The position numbers and the translations under genes are program-made. Shown one piece after another: positions 1-6,398 of a stretch of 9,075 nucleotides of DNA (within the stretch, counting starts at the first letter, position 1; every line of letters starts with the position of its first letter). The stretch is taken from NCBI GenBank assembly GCA_020024215.1, contig JAHHUC010000068.1, positions 1 through 9,075 on the forward strand, read 5' to 3'. The notes below the pieces were generated by a model. It saw nothing but the letters and a program-made list of their open reading frames with translations, did not search any database and was not told the DNA's origin. This DNA is from Oscillospiraceae bacterium (GTDB taxonomy: Bacteria > Bacillota > Clostridia > Oscillospirales > Ruminococcaceae).

Positions 1-179
1 AGGGGCTATTTAGGTATAATTGATATCTTGCATATAAAAGCCCACGCTTTTTCGAGAAAAAGCTTAGCAAAGAATTTTAATCCGCACAAGTAAGAAAGCT
101 TTTAGCATGACTTTCCCTTCCTGCGTTGTTTTTTATTTAAGCTGTATAAGAAGCAGTGCAAAATTTATCTGACAGCAGA
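1..179. repeat. Intergenic repeat, unit 1 of tandem pair
   Basis: This is the first of two adjacent, nearly identical units with a period of 179 bp. It begins AGGGGCTATTTAGG, carries the 18-bp hairpin GCTTTTTCGAGAAAAAGC at 46-63 (8-bp arms around GA), and ends ATCTGACAGCAGA. The left edge of the window may cut an array that continues further left. No reading frame of useful length is shared by the units, so a non-coding repeat is favoured. Its core recurs in inverted orientation at the right edge (9027-9067). Confidence 0.85.
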
Positions 180-365
180 AGGGGCTATTTAGGTATAATT
201 TATATCTTGCATATAAAAGCCAAAAGCCCACGCTTTTTCGAGAAAAAGCTTGGCAAAGAATTTTAATCCGCACAGGTAAGAAAGCTTTTAGCATGACTTT
301 CCCTTCCTGCGTTGTTTTTTAATTTAAGCTGTATAAGAAGCAGTGCAAAAATTTATCTGACAGCA
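180..365. repeat. Intergenic repeat, unit 2 of tandem pair
   Basis: This is the second copy of the unit at 1-179. By eye it differs by three substitutions (for example GATATC to TATATC, TTAGC to TTGGC, ACAAG to ACAGG), two single-A insertions in A/T runs, and a 7-bp insertion near 217-228 that duplicates AAAAGCC in place. The palindrome lies at 232-249. Indels confined to homopolymers and a microduplication are what replication slippage would leave in non-coding DNA, so the duplication looks recent. Confidence 0.85.
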
Positions 366-384
366 ATAGGAGTGCGACAGATAA
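353..384 (+). other. Stem-loop closing the repeat pair
   Basis: TTATCTG (353-359) is complementary to CAGATAA (378-384), with an extra GCA/TGC pairing inside. The left arm belongs to the end of repeat unit 2 and the right arm to unique sequence. There is no T tract after it, so it is not an evident terminator. Function is unknown. Confidence 0.4.
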
Positions 385-544
385 GCCTTAGGTGGGTTGC
401 CCCCTAAAAGCGCAGCCTGGCAATAAAGAATCAGCTTTGTGTCAACAGCTTTTCATGCGGCGAAGCCGTCAATTAAAGCCGTATATTATCATCTGATTCT
501 TACCTTTATAAAGCCTGCTGTCTGCATTTTAAAAATATCTTCAC
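385..544. other. Non-coding spacer
   Basis: No convincing reading frame, RNA gene or promoter was seen here. The only local structure is a small CGGC-GAA-GCCG hairpin near 458-470. It separates the repeat pair from the promoter region of the small acidic gene. Confidence 0.5.
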
Positions 545-611
545 TTTTCAACATCTTTTGGAATTTAAGTTGAAAACTTGGCTCTGCTTCTGAATTTTCT
601 TTTGTTGAAAA
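545..611 (+). promoter_or_regulatory. Possible operator: three TTTTCAAC/GTTGAAAA boxes
   Basis: TTTTCAAC at 545-552 and GTTGAAAA at 569-576 form a perfect inverted repeat with 8-bp arms and a 16-bp spacer. A third GTTGAAAA lies at 604-611, 35 bp downstream of the second, and covers the -35 hexamer of the promoter at 605-633. Boxes in this position would suit a repressor. No regulator is encoded nearby, and the AT-rich boxes could arise by chance, so the role is inferred. Confidence 0.4.
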
Positions 612-633
612 GCCCATAAGCCTATGCTACAAT
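605..633 (+). promoter_or_regulatory. Sigma-A promoter of the acidic-protein gene
   Basis: TTGAAA (605-610), a 17-bp spacer and TACAAT (628-633) match the vegetative consensus at five of six bases in each hexamer. TG at 625-626 adds an extended -10. Transcription would start near 640, giving a leader of about 27 nt to the ATG at 668. Confidence 0.75.
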
Positions 634-653
634 ATAAAAAAACATGTCAAAAG

Positions 654-661
654 ACGGGGTG
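654..661 (+). promoter_or_regulatory. Ribosome binding site that sets the start at 668
   Basis: ACGGGGTG lies 6 nt before the ATG at 668 and partly matches the anti-Shine-Dalgarno. The other in-frame ATG at 644 has only A/T sequence before it and would sit about 4 nt from the predicted transcript start. Confidence 0.55.
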
Positions 662-667
662 CGATAT

Positions 668-1165
668 ATGGATCTTCAAATTATACCAAAACAGGAGACT
701 GATCTTTCCTATTCTCAAGATACACTTGCTGTCAAGTCCATTGAATATGTTCTTTCGCTTACTCACTTTGATGAAGCTGAGATTGATGATGCTCTTATTG
801 CTGATGTGATGAATAAAATTAAAGAAGGCGAAGAGGATTTCTATCTTTATGCAGGAGATGATGAGGAAAGCGACCGAATGGAGGTAGTCACTGACGGGGT
901 ATGGCTGTCTCTTACCTGCTGTTTTGATTTGGAAGATTATTATTGCTCTTACAATGAGCAGTATTCATATACTCTGCCCATGCTTGAGGAGCCTGACTTT
1001 TCTGATATGGAGGTATTCACAGGGCTTGAAAGCGGAGGTCAAAGTCCCATCCCTAAGCTCGAGGCGATCACTGACATAGAAGCAGGCTTAAAAGCGGTCA
1101 AGTATTTTATATACACCGGAAAGTTATACCCGGGAATTGCCTGGATAAAAGATCCTTGCTTTTAA
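668..1165 (+). CDS. Small, highly acidic hypothetical protein
   Basis: I do not recognise this 165-residue protein. It is strikingly acidic: about 36 Asp/Glu against 10 Lys/Arg, with acid-rich stretches near residues 36-55 and 65-72. It has four cysteines (a CC pair near residue 87), no signal peptide and no membrane segment, so it should be cytosolic. The C-terminal stretch (about 138-160), ending in a pattern of hydrophobics, TGK, LYPG and AW, faintly recalls the end of Imm1-type immunity proteins; this is memory of a pattern, not a demonstrated match. The gene is alone on its strand, with its own promoter (605-633) and terminator (1190-1217), and converges on the gcd-bcd-etf operon, so no shared function is implied. 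An alternative ATG at 644 would add eight residues but lacks a ribosome site. Confidence 0.75.
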   Translation: MDLQIIPKQETDLSYSQDTLAVKSIEYVLSLTHFDEAEIDDALIADVMNKIKEGEEDFYLYAGDDEESDRMEVVTDGVWLSLTCCFDLEDYYCSYNEQYSYTLPMLEEPDFSDMEVFTGLESGGQSPIPKLEAITDIEAGLKAVKYFIYTGKLYPGIAWIKDPCF

Positions 1166-1189
1166 AGCTTTGCTTTATAATTTAAAATA

Positions 1190-1217
1190 GGTATGCCCTT
1201 TGACATACCCTGTTTTT
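1190..1217 (+). terminator. Terminator of the acidic-protein gene
   Basis: GGTATG (1190-1195) pairs with CATACC (1204-1209) across an 8-nt loop and is followed by CTG and five T residues (1213-1217). It starts 24 bp after the stop codon of the + strand gene. The stem is short, so it may act together with the stronger hairpin just downstream. Confidence 0.55.
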
Positions 1218-1233
1218 ATGCAATATCAGACAC

Positions 1234-1272
1234 AAAAATCGGCAGTACCAAAAGGTACTGCCGACATTTTTT
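1234..1272. terminator. Bidirectional terminator between convergent units
   Basis: TCGGCAGTACC (1239-1249) and GGTACTGCCGA (1254-1264) form a perfect 11-bp stem with an AAAA loop. On the + strand it is followed by six T residues (1267-1272). On the minus strand it is followed directly by five (complement of 1234-1238). It lies 33 bp beyond the etfA stop, so it should end the seven-gene operon and also back up the terminator of the acidic-protein gene. Confidence 0.92.
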
Positions 1273-1296
1273 ATACTATTGAGGGAAATTGAAGAT

Positions 1297-2310
1297 TTAA
1301 GCCTTCTGCTCCATAATCTTCTTTACTTCCTCTGTGAAGAGGGGAAGTATCTTGAATACGTCGCCTACTATTCCATAGTCAGCAACCTCAAAGATAGGAG
1401 CGGAGGGGTCCTTGTTGATAGCAACAATAACCTCGGAATCCTCCATACCTGCTAAGTGCTGTATAGCTCCGGAAATACCGCAGGCCACATAGAGGTTAGG
1501 TCTTACAGTCTTGCCTGTCTGACCAACCTGACGGTCCTTCTCAACCCAGCCTGCATCAACAGCTGCACGGGAAGCGGAGAATGTTCCGCCCATAAGGTTT
1601 GCAAGCTCTTCAAGCATTGGGAAGTTTTCAGGGCCGCCCATACCACGTCCTCCGGAAATAAGCACCTTGGCATCCTGAACATCCATTCTGCCTATAACCT
1701 TCTTGACAATTTCAAGAATTTCATAGCTCTTGTGAGATGAGAAATCATTGATGGCAAAGTTTTCTACCTTTGCCTTGGCACCCTTCTGAGCCTCCTGCTT
1801 TTTCATAACGCCGGGGCGCACTGTTGCCATCTGAGGTCTGTGGTCGGGAGAGAGGATTGTTGCCATGATGTTTCCGCCGAAGGCAGGACGTGTCATCATG
1901 AGAAGGTTTGTATTTTCCTGAATATCCAGCTTTGTGCAGTCTGCAACAAGACCTGTGTGAAGTCTTGCGGATACTCTTGGAGCTAAGTCTCTGCCGATTG
2001 CGGTTGCACCGAAGAGAACAATTTCAGGCTTCTTTGCCTTGATGACCTCGGATACACCGTGTGTATAGCTTTCTGTCTCATAATCCTTTAAGGCCGGGTC
2101 ATCCACAACTATTACATTGTCAGCGCCTCTCTCTGCCAAAGAATCGCAGAGATCCTCTACGCCGCTGCCCAAAAGAACTGCTGTTACCTCGCATCCTAAG
2201 TGAGAGGCCAGCTTCTTGGCTTCACCTACAAGCTCGTAGGAAACGCCCATTATTTTATTGTCAACCTGCTGGGCAATGACAAAAATACCCTTGTGATCAC
2301 TTAAACTCAT
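1297..2310 (-). CDS. etfA: Electron transfer flavoprotein, alpha subunit
   Basis: This encodes the 337-residue large subunit of the ETF that serves the acyl-CoA dehydrogenase encoded two genes upstream. The N-terminal part (about 8-170) is the nucleotide-binding-like ETF domain. The C-terminal FAD domain carries GGRGMGG (220-226), SRAAVDAGW (247-255), GQTGKTVRP (263-271) and the family signature around 273-299 (ACGISGAIQHLAGM). Length and sequence resemble clostridial and Acidaminococcus EtfA, and no ferredoxin domain is fused. The start at 2310 gives MSLSDHKGIFVIA, which lines up with known EtfA; the frame stays open to an ATG at 2385, but that would overlap etfB and has no homology. A perfect AAGGAGG precedes 2310. 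This is the last gene of the operon, followed by the hairpin at 1234-1272. In bifurcating enzymes the EtfA FAD passes electrons to the dehydrogenase. Confidence 0.96.
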   Translation of the reverse strand: MSLSDHKGIFVIAQQVDNKIMGVSYELVGEAKKLASHLGCEVTAVLLGSGVEDLCDSLAERGADNVIVVDDPALKDYETESYTHGVSEVIKAKKPEIVLFGATAIGRDLAPRVSARLHTGLVADCTKLDIQENTNLLMMTRPAFGGNIMATILSPDHRPQMATVRPGVMKKQEAQKGAKAKVENFAINDFSSHKSYEILEIVKKVIGRMDVQDAKVLISGGRGMGGPENFPMLEELANLMGGTFSASRAAVDAGWVEKDRQVGQTGKTVRPNLYVACGISGAIQHLAGMEDSEVIVAINKDPSAPIFEVADYGIVGDVFKILPLFTEEVKKIMEQKA

Positions 2311-2318
2311 CTTAAAAT

Positions 2319-2325
2319 CCTCCTT
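2319..2325 (-). promoter_or_regulatory. Ribosome binding site that sets the etfA start
   Basis: AAGGAGG lies 8 nt before the ATG at 2310 and overlaps the etfB stop codon (2324-2326). This supports the short etfA start and suggests translational coupling of the two ETF subunits. Confidence 0.85.
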
Positions 2326-3106
2326 ACAGAATGTGCTTCTCTTTAAGCTTCTCAACCAAGAATTCAACCGATTCCTGAGGATCAAGGTTTACAACCGTAC
2401 CCTTGCCCTTGAGAGGCTTTGTGAAGGACTTGAACACTCTTGTGGGGGATCCTGCAAGGCCGATGTTGCCGTCGTCGATGTCAAGATCCTTTCTTGTGAT
2501 AAGATGAACCTCCTTCTTATAGGCATCCATAATGCCGCCGGGAGTCATGTATCTGGGGGGATTCAGCTCTGCTAATGCTGTGATAAGGCAGGGCATCTTT
2601 ACCTTTACCATGTGGTGTCTGTCCTCATACTGTCTCTTGATAATGAGGAAATCGCCGTCTAACTTGATGTCCTCGGCATAGGAGACATTGGGCAGGTGCA
2701 GGTGCTCGGAAATCTGGGGGCCTACCTGTGCGGTGTCTCCGTCGATTGCCTGACGTCCTGTGATGATAAGGTCATAGTTGCCTATCTTTCTTATGGCAGA
2801 GGCTATTGTGGAGGATGTTGCCCATGTGTCAGCGCCGCCGAAGGCTCTGTCAGAAACCAGATAGCCCTCATCTGCGCCCATAGCCAAAGCTTCTCTTATA
2901 GCAGCGTCTGCCTGGGGAGGGCCCATAGAAACAACTGCTACATGTGCATTGCACTGATCCTTTAATCTCAGTGCAGCCTCAAGGCCTGCCTTATCATCGG
3001 GGTTGATGATAGAGGGCACACCGTCTCTGATAAGGGTTCCCTTAACAGGATCTAACTTTACTTCGTTAGTATCGGGAACCTGCTTTATGCAAACTATAAT
3101 ATTCAT
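2324..3106 (-). CDS. etfB: Electron transfer flavoprotein, beta subunit
   Basis: This 260-residue protein is the small ETF subunit. It opens with MNIIVCIKQVPDT, the usual EtfB N-terminus. It contains MGPPQA (61-66), SDRAFGGADT (85-94), GRQAIDGDTAQVGP (117-130), and the beta-subunit signature region around 168-190 (VKVKMPCLITALAELNPPRY). In electron-bifurcating relatives such as those of A. fermentans, EtfB binds the bifurcating FAD and accepts electrons from NADH. The closeness to those proteins and the pairing with a butyryl-CoA dehydrogenase suggest the same here, though bifurcation cannot be proven from sequence alone. AAGGAGG lies 8 nt before the start, directly abutting the bcd stop. Only 13 bp separate it from etfA. 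The ordering bcd-etfB-etfA is the common one in butyrate producers. Confidence 0.96.
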   Translation of the reverse strand: MNIIVCIKQVPDTNEVKLDPVKGTLIRDGVPSIINPDDKAGLEAALRLKDQCNAHVAVVSMGPPQADAAIREALAMGADEGYLVSDRAFGGADTWATSSTIASAIRKIGNYDLIITGRQAIDGDTAQVGPQISEHLHLPNVSYAEDIKLDGDFLIIKRQYEDRHHMVKVKMPCLITALAELNPPRYMTPGGIMDAYKKEVHLITRKDLDIDDGNIGLAGSPTRVFKSFTKPLKGKGTVVNLDPQESVEFLVEKLKEKHIL

Positions 3107-3121
3107 TTACGCAACCTCCTT

Positions 3122-4261
3122 CTACTTGAGCAGCTCACGGGAGATAACCATTCTCTGAACCTCGGAGGTACCCTCGTAGATCTCGGTTATCTTGGCGTCT
3201 CTCATCATTCTCTCAATGGGATAATCTCTTGTGTAGCCGTAGCCGCCGTGAAGCTGTACGCACTTTGTGGTAACATTCATGGCAGTTTCTGCTGCAAAGA
3301 GCTTTGCCATTGCAGACTTAGGACCATACTTAGGCTCTGTATCCTTTGCAACAGCAGCAGAATAAACCAACATTCTGGCAGCCTCCACCTGTGTCTTAAG
3401 GTCAGCCAGCACAAACTGTGTGTTCTGGAACTGGGAGAGGGACCTTCCGAACTGCTTTCTCTCCTTGACATACTTGACAGTTTCATCCAGACAGCCCTGT
3501 GCAATTCCCAGAGCCTGAGAAGCAATTCCGATTCTTCCGCCGTCTAAAGTGGTCATGGCGATCTTATAGCCCTGACCTTCCTGTCCTAAGAGGTTTTCCT
3601 TGGGAACTATGCAGTTTTCAAATACCAGCTCTGTTGTTGCAGAGCCGCGGATACCCATTTTAAGCTCCTTTTTGCCTATGGAGAAGCCGGGGAAATCCTT
3701 TTCCACAATAAATGCGGAAATTCCGTGGTTGCCCTTTTCCTTGTCGGTCATGGCAAACACCACATAGACATCTGCCTTTCCGCCGTTGGTAATGAATATC
3801 TTTGTTCCGTTAAGAACATAGTGGTCGCCCTCTAAAACCGCCTTGGTCTGCTGACCGGAGGCGTCTGTGCCGGCGTTTGGCTCTGTCAGGCCGAATGCGC
3901 CCAGCTTTTTGCCGGAGCAAAGGTCGGGCAGATATTTTGCCTTCTGCTCCTCGCTGCCCCATTTTCTGATGGGCTCGCAGCAAAGAGAGGTGTGAGCGGA
4001 TACGATAACAGCGGTTGTTGCGCAAACTCTTGCCAGCTCCTCAACACACATGGCATATGTAAGTGTGTCACATCCCTGACCGCCCAATTCCTTGGGGAAG
4101 GGGATGCCCAAAAAGCCGTATCTTGCCATCTTTTCAACTGTCTCGGAAGGGAATCTCTCCTGTTCATCCACTTCCTGTGCAAGAGGCTTAACCTCTGTTT
4201 CCGCAAACTCACGGAAAAGCTGTCTTGCCATCTGCTGTTCTTTGCTTAATACAAAGTTCAT
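3122..4261 (-). CDS. bcd: Butyryl-CoA dehydrogenase (short-chain acyl-CoA dehydrogenase)
   Basis: This 379-residue flavoprotein is the same length as Clostridium acetobutylicum Bcd and resembles it throughout. It should reduce crotonyl-CoA to butyryl-CoA with EtfAB as partner. Landmarks are the N-terminal helical domain (MNFVLSKEQQ), the first acyl-CoA dehydrogenase signature GLTEPNAGTD (124-133), the FAD/substrate loop IFITNGG (155-161), DGGRIGIASQALGIA (240-254), KERKQFGR (266-273), and the second signature around 336-357 (LHGGYGYTRDYPIERMM). The catalytic base is Glu363 in IYEGTSE. The start at 4261 follows an AGGAGG 8 nt upstream and fits the family; the frame continues to 4354, but that extension has no family counterpart. 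Placement directly after the glutaconyl-CoA decarboxylase genes, whose product is crotonyl-CoA, supports butyryl- over other acyl-CoA specificity. Confidence 0.95.
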   Translation of the reverse strand: MNFVLSKEQQMARQLFREFAETEVKPLAQEVDEQERFPSETVEKMARYGFLGIPFPKELGGQGCDTLTYAMCVEELARVCATTAVIVSAHTSLCCEPIRKWGSEEQKAKYLPDLCSGKKLGAFGLTEPNAGTDASGQQTKAVLEGDHYVLNGTKIFITNGGKADVYVVFAMTDKEKGNHGISAFIVEKDFPGFSIGKKELKMGIRGSATTELVFENCIVPKENLLGQEGQGYKIAMTTLDGGRIGIASQALGIAQGCLDETVKYVKERKQFGRSLSQFQNTQFVLADLKTQVEAARMLVYSAAVAKDTEPKYGPKSAMAKLFAAETAMNVTTKCVQLHGGYGYTRDYPIERMMRDAKITEIYEGTSEVQRMVISRELLK

Positions 4262-4383
4262 GCAAATTTCCTCCTCGAAAATAGTATATAATTTAATTTT
4301 TTGAGGAAGTGTCTTAAAAACAGCTGTTGGCCCTTTCCAGAAGGCAAAAACCAATCCACTTGTTTTTATGAAACACTGTCCTT
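4262..4383 (-). other. Longest gap within the operon (gcdB-bcd)
   Basis: At 122 bp this is the widest intercistronic gap of the operon (others are 13-55 bp). On the coding strand it contains an imperfect hairpin (TTGG at 4354-4351 pairing with CCAA at 4330-4327, with an inner 5-bp stem), then the palindrome AACAGCTGTT and a short T run. A TATACT lies just before the bcd ribosome site but has no good -35 and is too close to the start codon. It may be a partial terminator or RNA-processing point between the pump and dehydrogenase modules; this is inference. Confidence 0.35.
4270..4275 (-). promoter_or_regulatory. Ribosome binding site that sets the bcd start
   Basis: AGGAGG lies 8 nt before the ATG at 4261. 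The in-frame alternative ATG at 4354 has no comparable site. Confidence 0.85.
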
Positions 4384-5547
4384 TTATTTAAAGAACATAA
4401 GTAAGCAGCCTGCTGCTACGGCAGAGCCGATAACGCCTGCTACATTGGGGCCCATTGCGTGCATGAGAAGGAAGTTGGAGGGGTTGTACTTCTGTCCTTC
4501 CTTCTGGACAACTCTGGCTGCCATAGGAACTGCGGAAACGCCTGCTGCGCCGATGAGAGGATTTATCTTTCCGCCGGTTGCCTTGCACATGATCTTTCCG
4601 AAGATAACTCCGCCGGCAGTACCGATGGAGAATGCGATAAGTCCCAATAAAACAATCTTCAAGGTTGCAGCGGTGAGGAACTTTTCAGCCGAGGCTGTGG
4701 CGCCCACTGTTGTGCCTAAGAAAATTGTAACAATATACATGAGGGAATTCTGGCTGGTTTCAACAAGCTTGGGAACAACTCCCGACTCCTTGATGAGGTT
4801 GCCCAGCATCAGCATACCGATGAGGGGAGCAGCAGAGGGCAGAAGAAGAACTGTAAAGATTGTAACAACAATGGGGAATACAATCTTTTCCTTCTGAGAA
4901 ACAACTCTCAGCTGAACCATCTTTATCTTTCTCTCTTCCTCTGTGGTGAGAGCCTTCATGATGGGGGGCTGGATGATGGGAACCAATGCCATGTAGGAAT
5001 ATGCAGCTACTGCAATGGGTCCTAAGAGGTGATCTGCCAGCTGGGAGGTCAAAAAGAGGGCTGTGGGGCCGTCTGCGCCTCCGATAATACCGATGGAAGC
5101 TGCCTCCGGGCCTGTAAAGCCCAAGAAGATGGCTCCTACGAAGGTGAAGAAAATGCCAAGCTGTGCCGCCGCGCCCAAAAGAAGGCTTCTGGGGTTGGCA
5201 AGAAGGGGTCCGAAGTCGGTTCCGGCGCCTATGCAAAGGAAGATGAGCGGCGGATAAATGCCCAGCTTAACTCCCTTATAGAGCCAGTAGAGAAGGCCGC
5301 CTTCATCCATAAGTCCTGCCATAGGAAGGTTTGCCAAAAGCATGCCGAATGCGATAGGTAAGAGAAGATAAGGCTCATAGCCCTTTTTAATTGCCAGATA
5401 AAGAAATGTGCAGGCAATTATTATCATTATAAGTTCTCCGGGAACAGTGAAGGAAAATCCGCCGAAATCAAGATTTGTCCAATGTGCAGGATTTATAAGT
5501 CTTGAAAATCCTGTACTTTCCCAGAACTTTGCCAATAATTCAGTCAT
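4384..5547 (-). CDS. gcdB: Glutaconyl-CoA decarboxylase beta subunit, carboxybiotin decarboxylase Na+ pump
   Basis: This 387-residue integral membrane protein belongs to the OadB/GcdB/MmdB family. It removes CO2 from carboxybiotin on GcdC and couples this to export of Na+. Most of its length is hydrophobic membrane segments. Residues known to be essential in oxaloacetate decarboxylase are present at the same spacing: Asp159 in GGADGPT (Asp203 in Klebsiella OadB), Tyr185 (Tyr229), and Asn329, Gly333 and Ser338 in NPLIGAAGVS (Asn373, Gly377, Ser382). The ATG at 5547 has AAAGGAG 10 nt upstream. On its own the protein could serve any decarboxylase of this class; the glutaconyl-CoA assignment rests on gcdA in the same operon. 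It follows gcdC by 49 bp and precedes bcd by 122 bp. Confidence 0.95.
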   Translation of the reverse strand: MTELLAKFWESTGFSRLINPAHWTNLDFGGFSFTVPGELIMIIIACTFLYLAIKKGYEPYLLLPIAFGMLLANLPMAGLMDEGGLLYWLYKGVKLGIYPPLIFLCIGAGTDFGPLLANPRSLLLGAAAQLGIFFTFVGAIFLGFTGPEAASIGIIGGADGPTALFLTSQLADHLLGPIAVAAYSYMALVPIIQPPIMKALTTEEERKIKMVQLRVVSQKEKIVFPIVVTIFTVLLLPSAAPLIGMLMLGNLIKESGVVPKLVETSQNSLMYIVTIFLGTTVGATASAEKFLTAATLKIVLLGLIAFSIGTAGGVIFGKIMCKATGGKINPLIGAAGVSAVPMAARVVQKEGQKYNPSNFLLMHAMGPNVAGVIGSAVAAGCLLMFFK

Positions 5548-5596
5548 TGGGTTGAAGCTCCTTTCAAAAGCTTTAGGATAGTTTGATTTTTAAGCC

Positions 5597-6007
5597 TTAG
5601 CCTAAAACGATGAGGAGATCTCCTGTGTTTACAGCCTGACCTTTAGAGGCTGCCACCTTCTTGACTGTTCCGTCACAGGGAGCAACGATCTCGTTTTCCA
5701 TCTTCATAGCCTCCAATGTAAGGAGCGTGTCTCCGGCTGCAACTGTATCTCCCTCCTTGACAGAAACAGATACAACTGTTCCGGGCATGGGAGCTGCCAC
5801 GTCGCCCTCACCGGAAGCTACCGGAGCAGGTGCGGGTGCAGGAGCGGGAGCAGGAGCAGGAGCGGGTGCGGGAGCAGCTGCAACAGGTGCAGGAGCAGGA
5901 GCGTGAGCAGGTGCGGGTGCAGCAGCTGCTGCTGTGTAGGAAACCTGTCTATCCTGTACGTCTACATCATATGCCTTGCCGTTAACGATTACTGTATAAC
6001 TTCTCAT
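5597..6007 (-). CDS. gcdC: Glutaconyl-CoA decarboxylase gamma subunit, biotin carrier protein
   Basis: This 136-residue protein carries biotin between GcdA (carboxylation) and GcdB (decarboxylation). A short N-terminal segment (1-25) is followed by a flexible linker at 26-64 in which 36 of 39 residues are Ala or Pro, including nine consecutive Ala-Pro pairs (45-62). The C-terminal biotinyl domain (about 68-136) contains APMPGTV and the attachment site EAMKME, with Lys102 as the biotinylated residue. The same layout is known from A. fermentans and C. symbiosum GcdC. AAGGAG lies 9 nt before the ATG. The linker region has strongly biased, repetitive codons; on the opposite strand it reads as Gly-Ala repeats, which is a shadow frame. 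A separate biotin-protein ligase must be encoded elsewhere. Confidence 0.96.
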   Translation of the reverse strand: MRSYTVIVNGKAYDVDVQDRQVSYTAAAAAPAPAHAPAPAPVAAAPAPAPAPAPAPAPAPAPVASGEGDVAAPMPGTVVSVSVKEGDTVAAGDTLLTLEAMKMENEIVAPCDGTVKKVAASKGQAVNTGDLLIVLG

Positions 6008-6062
6008 TGTAATAATCTCCTTAAAATTTAGGTAGTTTTATTTTTGTTGCAAAGAAATTCCT

Positions 6063-6365
6063 TTATCGCCAGTTTTTATATGTGCCTTCCTGGCTTCTTG
6101 CAATGGGGTTTACCAGTCTTTCTCTCTCATACTGCTCAATAGCTGCCATAATCACCACGGGAAGCTCGTTTTCATCGACGGGCTCCTTCACATAGATGAC
6201 CTCGGGCTGAGCATCGGACTTCTTCTTATCCTTAGGAGAAAAAGCCATCTTTATAAGGTCAATGACATAGCTGATGACCAAAAGAGACAAAAAAACTGTT
6301 GTCATGGAGAATACGGTCACCAGACCTGCATCTCCCATTGTAATATATTCTTGTCCTGCGAACAC
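6063..6365 (-). CDS. gcdD: Glutaconyl-CoA decarboxylase delta subunit (OadG-like small membrane subunit)
   Basis: This protein of about 100 residues has a single membrane helix (about residues 14-38, GLVTVFSMTTVFLSLLV onward), then a charged Lys-rich stretch and a soluble tail with ELPVVIMAAIEQYE. That tail resembles the conserved segment of OadG/GcdD subunits. Such subunits hold the carboxyltransferase and biotin carrier on the membrane pump. The size, the helix-plus-tail layout and the place between gcdA and gcdC support the call more than any catalytic motif. I chose the GTG at 6365 because GAGG lies 8 nt upstream; the GTG at 6374, three codons earlier, would overlap that ribosome site. 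An ATG at 6338 is possible but lacks well-placed signals. It begins 33 bp after the gcdA stop. Confidence 0.85.
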   Translation of the reverse strand: MFAGQEYITMGDAGLVTVFSMTTVFLSLLVISYVIDLIKMAFSPKDKKKSDAQPEVIYVKEPVDENELPVVIMAAIEQYERERLVNPIARSQEGTYKNWR

Positions 6366-6371
6366 GGCTTT

Positions 6372-6377
6372 CACCTC
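6372..6377 (-). promoter_or_regulatory. Ribosome binding site that sets a GTG start for gcdD
   Basis: GAGGTG on the minus strand overlaps the first possible GTG (6374-6372), so that codon is unlikely to be the start. The second in-frame GTG at 6365 is correctly spaced from GAGG. Confidence 0.55.
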
Positions 6378-6398
6378 GTTATTTATATAGTATCTTCT

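Noticed and set aside
169..199. Possible promoter CTGACA / TATAAT at the junction of the two repeat units
   Set aside because: The -10 is perfect, but the spacer is 19 bp and the -35 is partial. No gene or RNA follows that would give it meaning.
1..365. CRISPR array
   Set aside because: The repeated unit is about 180 bp and nearly identical throughout, with no short repeats separated by variable spacers and no cas genes.
2311..2385. N-terminal extension of etfA to the ATG at 2385
   Set aside because: It would overlap etfB by 62 bp and has no resemblance to EtfA N-termini. A perfect ribosome site precedes the ATG at 2310.
4301..4897. A 198-codon open frame on the + strand
   Set aside because: It lies antisense to gcdB and the gcdB-bcd gap. 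Its sequence is the reverse-complement shadow of a membrane protein gene, and it has no promoter or ribosome site.
5661..5906. A + strand frame rich in Gly-Ala repeats
   Set aside because: It is the antisense reading of the Ala-Pro linker of gcdC and has no independent support.
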